The notes beneath the pieces were generated by a model that was given only the letters and a program-made list of their open reading frames with translations, was not told the DNA's origin and made no database searches. This document shows, in pieces, positions 59,101-64,000 of a stretch of 64,000 nt of DNA (within the stretch, counting starts at the first letter, position 1; the number at the start of each line of letters is the position of its first letter). The stretch comes from Durusdinium trenchii (Eukaryota; Sar; Dinophyceae; Suessiales; Symbiodiniaceae), in NCBI GenBank assembly GCA_963970005.1, contig CAXAMN010003891.1:245980-309979 (forward strand), written 5' to 3'. Position numbers and translations under genes: made by a program.

Positions 59101-62100
59101 AGACAACTGGTACCGACATAAAATGTAGACTCTTGAAGAGGTTTTACACTCCAAATGGGGTGGTTTTATGAATCTAAGTCTTTGCACTGCCTAAGATCGG
59201 CTGTGCCTAGAAATCAAGAGTCTAAGTTATATAAGAACATTTACTATAGACACTGTAAAAGCCGCCCAGAAATCATCCGCCCACGGTCCACGAGTTCGTC
59301 GAAGCAGACCTCTTGAGACGGAAGCCAGGAGACGTCTCCTAGGGAAGACGAAGCCCTGAGTCAAGTGTATCTTCAACGAACGTGCCACACGCAGTGGCTA
59401 AAGCGAGGGAGATGAGTCCCTTGGGCGGGATCTGAGTTCGATCGAATCTCTCCTGCTGCGATGGGGTGGTCTTTGGAACGTCCGGGAGGAGCGGTGCCCG
59501 GTGGCCGCAGGTAGCGGTCGCGAACACGGATGGGAAGTTGGCCTTGAACGCTGTGAAGGATGCCTTTCAATTGGAGATCGCCAGGCAGGGGCAGTCTGCC
59601 GGAGGCATGGCTTTTTCGATCCTTCCCAAATCTGACTCTTTGACTGCGGCATGGACAAACTGCTTGATATTGTCAAGTTGGCCAGGCCAATATGTAGTAT
59701 GTCTTAGTTTATTTTATTACCTGGACCTTCAAGGGGTGTCACGTGTCCAATGGAGGTCCCCAAGTAGTGTAGGGGCTTCCATAAGGCTTTGCACCAGCTT
59801 CAGTTCGGTTTTTGTTTCTTTCCCATCCTGGGACCCTGTCGAAAAGCTTCACTTCTGGGACCCTGTCGACGGGGAACGGTTCAAAGGTTCCGCATCGTTC
59901 CGCAAGAACTCTTGCGGATCACCAGACCTTCCCAACCTCTTCAGGATTGGTATACCCTAGGGCTCCTGGCCCACCTCCTGAGAAGCTGGGACAGGGGTGG
60001 GTGCCAGGGGGGTCTAACCACCGAACCTGAGGAGATGGTTGGAGCCCTAGCGATACGTGACCTTTTCAAGACCTCATTCTGGGACCTCATTCTGGGACCT
60101 CAAAAGGTCACCGGGAAGGTCCAGGCAGGTGATTTTATATTTTCCTATTGGGCAAATCCCCTGCTGGGGAATAAAGCTATATGTGCACACGGTTTCTTAA
60201 GCAAATCCAAGGTGGTGTTTGAGAGTGGGGCTTGGTAGAGCAACACGTTGTGGATTTGCGAGCGCAAAGTCATGTGGAAGTCCAGGCGAGTCCAGGTTTG
60301 GATCAGTTTGGGACGTGGCTGTGAAGTCTGCAACGCTATGGGGTGAACGCATGAACGTGGGGGGAGACAGATGTCCGAGAGACGAGACAGAAGGGTGACA
60401 AGCAGGCGCCTCGAGAATGCAGAAACTACACCAGCTGAACCCTAGAGCTCCTGTCCCATCTCCTCAGGTTCGGTGGTTAGACCCCCCTGGCACCCACCCC
60501 AACCATCTGGTCAGGTTCCCCTCGAAGGGGTGAAAAGGAAAAGGAAGGACAGCTCGCGGCTTGGGGTGGCGATGCTTAGGTCTTTGGGTGGTCTTTGTGC
60601 CTATATATAGGCCCCCAAATAGATAGACAAGCAGGTCCCCACTGAAAATGTGTTGGAGACCGTTTCTATCTATTTGGGCACCACTACATTGCTTTACCAA
60701 AGTCCCTCCTGCCTCCTGCCGCCCGCCCTACCTCCTGCTCGCCAGGAATACCGAAACCAGGGCGACACTCAAGGAGGATCTGAGCATTCTGGCCGTCATC
60801 GGCGAAGGAATGAAGACGCCAAGCCAATAAGGCTTTAATGTTTGTGGTTCTCCCAGCAGTTCCAGTTCCAGGCTATTCCCAGACACTCCATGTATGCCAT
60901 ATATGCCGCCTACATTGGGGTGGTTTTGGGGGTCAATGTAGGCATGTATGGCAAACATTACATGGAGTGTCTGGGATTTTTGTTAAATCCCTTAAGTGCC
61001 GTGGATGATGGACACCCTTATCCTCCAAGTGAGGCACCTGTTTGGAACTGCTTTTCGTGTGTATATGTCTTAATGCTTTTCGTAGGCGCTAGTTTGTACG
61101 GGGGGTTCTCACCCACTGAGCCACCCAAGAAGCATTCCTCTCGAGCCAATAGGTGTTCCGAAGCAAGGGACATCGGCTCCGTCGACCGCGCAGGCATGAT
61201 GCCCGTTTGGGATCCGTTGTCGTATGAAAACACTAGATTGAGAATCCCTAGGGCTGAAACCACCTTCTGAGCAGATGGTTGGGGTGGGTTTGGGGGGTCT
61301 AACCACCTTCTGAGGAGATGGTTGGAGCCCTAGGGAATACCACTTGGTTTACGTTGATGATCGTTGATGGTCATTCCATTCGTACAATCGTGTACTTCAT
61401 TCAAATCTGCTCAGACGGCACGGGCTGGACTCCAAACCTGCTCCACGATGAAGCTGGGGTCGAACGCGACAACAGCTGTGAGGTGAAGAAGAGGTTGGTT
61501 TCTGGGCGAGCAGGGATAAAGACTTCCCCAGTCATGGGCATGGAGAACCATCCGTAAATTGGCGAAGATTCCCCATGCACCAGGACAGTTTCCATGGTGT
61601 AATGAGGAATTGGAACCATGCAGTGGTGTTCCACGGTCATCCGTTTTAAGTAAGCAGGCCACTTTGCGTTGAGCCTGAAGTGCATCATAGAAACATGAGT
61701 ATCATGAGTCCGTCCCCAAGTTTTTGGACTGCCATTTGTAGCTCTTTGGCATCCCCAAAAGGCATGTCTTTTCAACGCCGCCGCCTCCCTGGCGCCATTC
61801 CTTACCACCTCCTCGCCTGACCTACCGTTTGTGCCGCCGCCGAGGAACTACGCCGGTATCTCGGGACGGTTCTTCAACGCCCTGGGGCAATCGAAGGTGA
61901 ACATCGTCACATGGATGTCAGAGGAAGAGAGGGGGACAAGAAGGAGGGGAAGAGAAAACCAGGACGTGCAGGCCGTGCCAGGTGTATATATATATATATA
62001 TATCGTGTATGTATATATATATATATACACCAGCTTCTTCAAAGTGACCTTTTGAAGGTTCCTAAGTGACCCTTAGGAGGCTTAAGTGACCTCAAACCAG

Positions 62101-63492
62101 GTTATGAAAAGGTCACTTTGAAGAACCAGGTATATATATATATATAAATAGATTTATGGACCAATGGACTCATTTTTTTGTTGAGCCCTTTGGCCCGCCA
62201 GCGGGTGATACAGTGCTTTATATAAGAAGCGTTATATACCAGCACCCTCCAACAGGTCACCACCTGACACTTTTAAGTCTCCAAAAGCTACCAGAGGAGA
62301 CCTGTTGGAGGGTGCTAGTACACCTGGTGCTCAACCAGAACCGATGGAGTTTGTTCGGTTCACTGCTTTTCCCATGGAGTGTTTCATCCTCGGGACGTCT
62401 GGGATGGAGCTATAGCCTTCGGCCTCCGATGCCGGCCTCATGATCGTATGCCGACAGCATCAAGCGCCCCATGGGGAGCTGCAACATGATCAATACCTTC
62501 CATCCAATCCAACGAACATGCAAGTGGAACATGGCCAAGTGCAAGACTGTTTTCCTCTACGAACAGGCTGTATTCCACTTCCATGATGGTTTCAGGGAGG
62601 GGAATCGACCGGCATAGACCCCAGCACCTTCTGTTGGGGGCTTTGGAATGGACTACTTACCCAGCCCACTACCTGGTGGATCTCTATGTTGCGCACTCCC
62701 CCTTTGACAGGTTCAGGGGTTTTTTAGAACCTCAGATCTGGTGAGTCCCGCCAACCTCGTGAGGTCACGCGACGTGTTGAAACCTCAAAGGACAGTGAAA
62801 GTGATCAACTGAATCATTAATGCAGGCTTGAGAACTCCCCACCCATACAGAGAGAGAGAGAGAGGGACAGAGAGACACAGACACACAGAGACACACAGAC
62901 AGAGACAGAGAGACAGAGGCACACAGCCACACAGCCACACGCCTAGGGATCCAAGTGCCTTGTCAGAAGGTACGACTGGACCCTCCTGGCACCCACATGA
63001 CAGTGTCTCCAATCACCGTACCTTGTGGGGTACGACTGGATCCCTGGAGATTGAGCATCATCAAAAGATGTGAACCCATGGATGTCTCGCAGGGAAAACA
63101 ACACACACAGAGAAAGAAAAAACACAACGTGCTCCCCGAGGTGGCCATCGCACAGGGCTCCTCTGAGAGGAACATCTCCGCGGTGGTGAGCCGTGAGGAG
63201 AGCGGGACATGTGATGAAACGTAGACCGGATACCAGGTGAAAAAGACAGGTAGGGAACCTCTGCTGGTTCCAAATCACTTGTTGAAACAGAAACTGAATT
63301 GTGATGAATTCCCTACATTTCCTACAAAATCTGAGATAGATCTGAGATAGTAATAAATATGCTTCAGAAGTTGGATTATAGGCCCCCCCCGCCAGCTGCT
63401 TTTCCATCCCACCTCTTCGACCTCTTTGGTTCGCGCTTGCCGACCCAGCCCTCGCACAGGAGCTCTCACTGGCCTTAAAGGCCACCCACGAT
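47117..63492 (+). CDS. Aspartate kinase, kinase and ACT domains (bifunctional AK-HSDH type), >20 exons, runs towards window end
   Basis: Phosphorylates aspartate, the first step to Lys, Thr and Met. Firm exons: 47117-47211 (WGVHKFGGASL, ATP/Asp site), 47914-48060 (AAIVSAAGGMTDALVSIID), 49844-49908 (VPPQMLELVAG), 50172-50220 (GEVWSAQTLAAYLKTTG), 51039-51084 (CEWIDARDVLIV), 52039-52164 (PPFLIITGFEPRT), 52698-52793 (PTTLKRSGSDYSATIFA), 53269-53341 (VSGVFTADPRQVPEAFPI), 54334-54375 (TFDEAMELAYFG), 56716-56749 (NVFKPADPGTR), 57373-57411 (MPVKAITSIEK), 58565-58657 (LLTIAGASFMGTHGVAERF), 59001-59042 (VILTSQGSSEHSIT), 59511-59584, 60761-60814 (LSILAVIGEGMK), 61845-61905 (GISGRFFNALGQSKVNI), 63141-63194 (VAIAQGSSERNISAVV), 63460-63492 (LSLALKATHDA). 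Weaker exon ends: 48295 on, up to 49593, 54974 on, 56456-56482. The W-VHKFGG start is typical of plant-like bifunctional enzymes, so a homoserine dehydrogenase half may follow beyond the window. Two ACT domains imply feedback control by Asp-family amino acids. Confidence 0.86.
48421..48509. mobile_element. TAGGGCTCC-family element at an exon edge
   Basis: CCCTAGAGCTCCAACCACCT left and GGTTGGAGCCCTAGGG right. It starts where the open frame of the aspartate kinase exon beginning at 48295 runs out. Confidence 0.8.
48534..48645. mobile_element. TAGGGCTCC-family element
   Basis: GGGCTCCTTTCCCACATCC left and GGATGTGGGGCAGGAGCCC right, with core GGTGCCAGGAGGGTGTC. It lies 25 nt after another copy, so two elements sit nearly in tandem. 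Confidence 0.85.
49356..49447. mobile_element. TAGGGCTCC-family element, diverged
   Basis: CTGCCTCCTGAGAAGATGGT and CTTCTGAGGATATGGTTGGA repeat the inner arms of other copies; end bases have drifted. Confidence 0.65.
50823..50902. mobile_element. AACCTCTGTTGG-family element, reverse orientation
   Basis: CCAACAGAGGTTGAAGGACC left, GGTACCCCAGGTTTTCCGGG inner, TATTCACGGTCACTT right; about 135 nt before the aspartate kinase exon at 51039. Confidence 0.85.
53029..53101. mobile_element. GTAGACTCTTGAA / GTTTTACAATCC repeat
   Basis: GTAGACTCTTGAATAGACC, then GTGGTTTTACAATCCAAAAT, then TTTATTCATGAAG. Copies at 51508-51560 and 59126-59182; a weak one near 7340-7400. Confidence 0.7.
53901..54003. mobile_element. 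TAGGGCTCC-family element
   Basis: CCCTAGGGCTCCTGGCCCA left, core GGGTGCCAGGGGGCTCTG, then ACCGAACCTGCAGATATGGG and CAGGAGCCCGG right. In the aspartate kinase intron 53342-54333. Confidence 0.85.
56191..56265. mobile_element. AACCTCTGTTGG-family element
   Basis: CAGGTTAAGTGACC left and GGTCATTCAACCTCTGTTGG right with the GGGGTACCTATGGGATAG core. Confidence 0.8.
56901..56989. mobile_element. AACCTCTGTTGG-family element, most complete copy
   Basis: CCAGCAGAGGTTGAAGAACC at the left and TCACTTAACCTCTGTCGG at the right form the terminal inverted repeat; GGTACCCCAGGTTACGGGTC inside. In the aspartate kinase intron 56750-57372. Confidence 0.85.
58043..58124. repeat. Inverted repeat, 12-13-bp arms
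   Basis: GGTCACAAAGGG left and CCCTTTGTGACC right, with GGGCACCCCTATCC and GGGCACCCC repeated between them. Confidence 0.75.
58441..58548. mobile_element. AACCTCTGTTGG-family element
   Basis: CAGCAGAGGTGGGTTGAAGA left and CACTCAACCTCTGTTGG right; it ends about 16 nt before the 58565 exon. Confidence 0.82.
58775..58862. repeat. GATA/ATCT microsatellite
   Basis: AGAG/AGATAGAT runs, then ATCGATCT and ATCTATCT runs, in the intron before the 59001 aspartate kinase exon. A short CTAT run also lies at 58268-58287. Confidence 0.85.
59955..60050. mobile_element. TAGGGCTCC-family element
   Basis: CCCTAGGGCTCCTGGCCCA left, TGGTTGGAGCCCTAG right, core GTGCCAGGGGGGTCTAACCA. In the aspartate kinase intron 59585-60760. 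A half copy in opposite order follows at 60440-60510. Confidence 0.88.
60131..60211. repeat. Dispersed repeat ending AAGCAAATCCAAG
   Basis: TATATTTTCCTATTGGG, then AATCCCCTGCTGGGGAATA, then TTCTTAAGCAAATCCAAG. Shorter relatives at 29818-29878, 45685-45771 and 32255-32275. Confidence 0.6.
60877..60975. mobile_element. CCAGACACTCCATG-family element, near-perfect inverted repeat
   Basis: CCCAGACACTCCATGTATGC left and CATGGAGTGTCTGGG right; arms of about 40 bp with gaps meet at GGGGTGGTTTTGGGGGTCAA. In the aspartate kinase intron 60815-61844. Related copies: 153-251, 9892-9994, 11211-11307, 17279-17330, 51740-51803. Confidence 0.88.
61246..61334. mobile_element. TAGGGCTCC-family element
   Basis: CCCTAGGGCT left and AGCCCTAGGG right; the inner part is a near tandem of ACCTTCTGAGNAGATGGTTGG. 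Confidence 0.85.
62030..62130. repeat. Hairpin flanked on both sides by TA runs
   Basis: CAGCTTCTTCAAAGTGACC with TTTT following, and AAAAGGTCACTTTGAAGAAC at the other end, 20-bp arms; TA repeats at 61984-62028 and 62131-62146 frame it exactly. Confidence 0.85.
62240..62318. repeat. Perfect inverted repeat, 18-bp arms
   Basis: AGCACCCTCCAACAGGTC left and GACCTGTTGGAGGGTGCT right, about 40 nt apart, in the aspartate kinase intron 61906-63140. Confidence 0.88.
62517..62588. mobile_element. Snap-back element, CAAGTGGAA arms
   Basis: CATGCAAGTGGAACATGG left and TATTCCACTTCCATGATG right with GTTTTCCTCTACGAACAGGC in the loop. Confidence 0.7.
62848..62940. repeat. GA/CA microsatellite
   Basis: AGAGAG run grading into ACACAGAGACACAC and CACACAGCC units, in the intron before the 63141 exon. 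It directly abuts an inverted-repeat element starting at 62941. Confidence 0.85.
62941..63047. mobile_element. TAGGGCTCC-related element
   Basis: GATCCAAGTGCCTTGTC left, CTGGCACCC core, then CCGTACCTTGTGGGGTACGA and TGGATCCCTGG. Related to the 3873 and 39645 types. Confidence 0.6.
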
Positions 63493-63792
63493 GCGCCGCT
63501 CGGCAGTGGACCAGACGTGTCTCAGATGCGAGGGGTTGTTCGCGTTCATGTTCCACTCAAAAGCCCCCGGTCGTCTTCCAGTCGAACGACGAAAAAAACA
63601 TGCGTTTTGGTCCCAGAGTTGCTGAACAGACGATGCTTTCCCTCTACGACGGTACTGGCTTTCAGATGTGTTCGGGTGGCCGCTGTGGTGCTTCGTCTGC
63701 CTCAGTGACCGCGAAGAGATGGACCTGGTTCTTCAGTTCACGAAGAAACAGCCGGTACCCGGTCGGAGGTCGAGGGACCACCATAGAAGTAC

Positions 63793-63890
63793 CATGAGCT
63801 CCTGGCCCACCTCCGTTTCGAAGCTGGGACAGGGGTGGGTGCCAGGGGGGTCTAAACACCGAACCTGAGGATATGGTTGGAGCCCTAGGG
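63793..63890. mobile_element. TAGGGCTCC-family element
   Basis: GAGCTCCTGGCCCACCTCCG left, core GTGCCAGGGGGGTCTAAACA, ATGGTTGGAGCCCTAGGG right. Confidence 0.85.
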
Positions 63891-64000
63891 GAACATAGGA
63901 CATGACTTCCGAACCAGAAACAGCTACAAACGTACCCATTTCCGAGATACAACTGTTCATGCACTTCCTTGAGGGTTGACTGCATCGCGCAGCCCTTTTT

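Noticed and set aside
1..64000. CRISPR arrays, bacterial operons, rRNA genes, spliced-leader RNA genes
   Set aside because: No regularly spaced identical repeats, no rRNA signatures and no match to the dinoflagellate spliced-leader sequence were seen.

Overview
The window looks like nuclear DNA of a dinoflagellate, most likely a Symbiodiniaceae-type symbiont. No species is claimed. The reasons are: genes cut into many tiny exons (17 to about 150 nt); introns that start with GT, GC or GA in similar numbers and end almost always AG|G; every recognised gene on the + strand, as in dinoflagellate unidirectional arrays; very low coding density; and many short inverted-repeat elements in introns and spacers. 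Most long open frames here are not genes. The real coding sequence had to be assembled exon by exon from family motifs, splice sites and reading phase. None of these splice models has been tested against RNA.

Layout, left to right, all on +. (1) About 0-5.8 kb: repeats, hairpin elements, one orphan exon. (2) 5822-8042: last four exons of a bacterial/organellar-type asparaginyl-tRNA synthetase. (3) 8-13.2 kb: spacer full of hairpin elements. (4) 14103-21909: a family-32 (OCH1-like, DXD) glycosyltransferase in 11 exons with consistent phases, probably with a signal-anchor exon at 13221. (5) 22-26.9 kb: a T-rich minisatellite with an N gap and diverged duplicated blocks. (6) 27094-27738: an intronless caspase-like (C14) protease whose stop codon overlaps, as ATGA, the start of a second intronless gene (27735-28718) for a protein with two membrane segments and a long coiled coil. 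(7) 30462-33487: a seven-exon Trm9/ALKBH8-type tRNA methyltransferase with an Arg-rich, hydrophobic leader. (8) 35.5-44.2 kb: a chain of probable exons, partly membrane-spanning, not assigned to a family. (9) About 44.7 to beyond 63.5 kb: an aspartate kinase, probably the kinase half of a bifunctional aspartokinase-homoserine dehydrogenase, in more than 20 small exons with a plastid-type leader.

Functionally these are mostly housekeeping genes: Asn-tRNA charging, tRNA wobble modification, Golgi glycosylation and Asp-family amino-acid synthesis. The exception is the caspase/coiled-coil pair, which differs in gene structure, base use and spacing and is the most unusual locus in the window. The intron and spacer DNA carries several families of short terminal-inverted-repeat or snap-back elements, each present in several copies.
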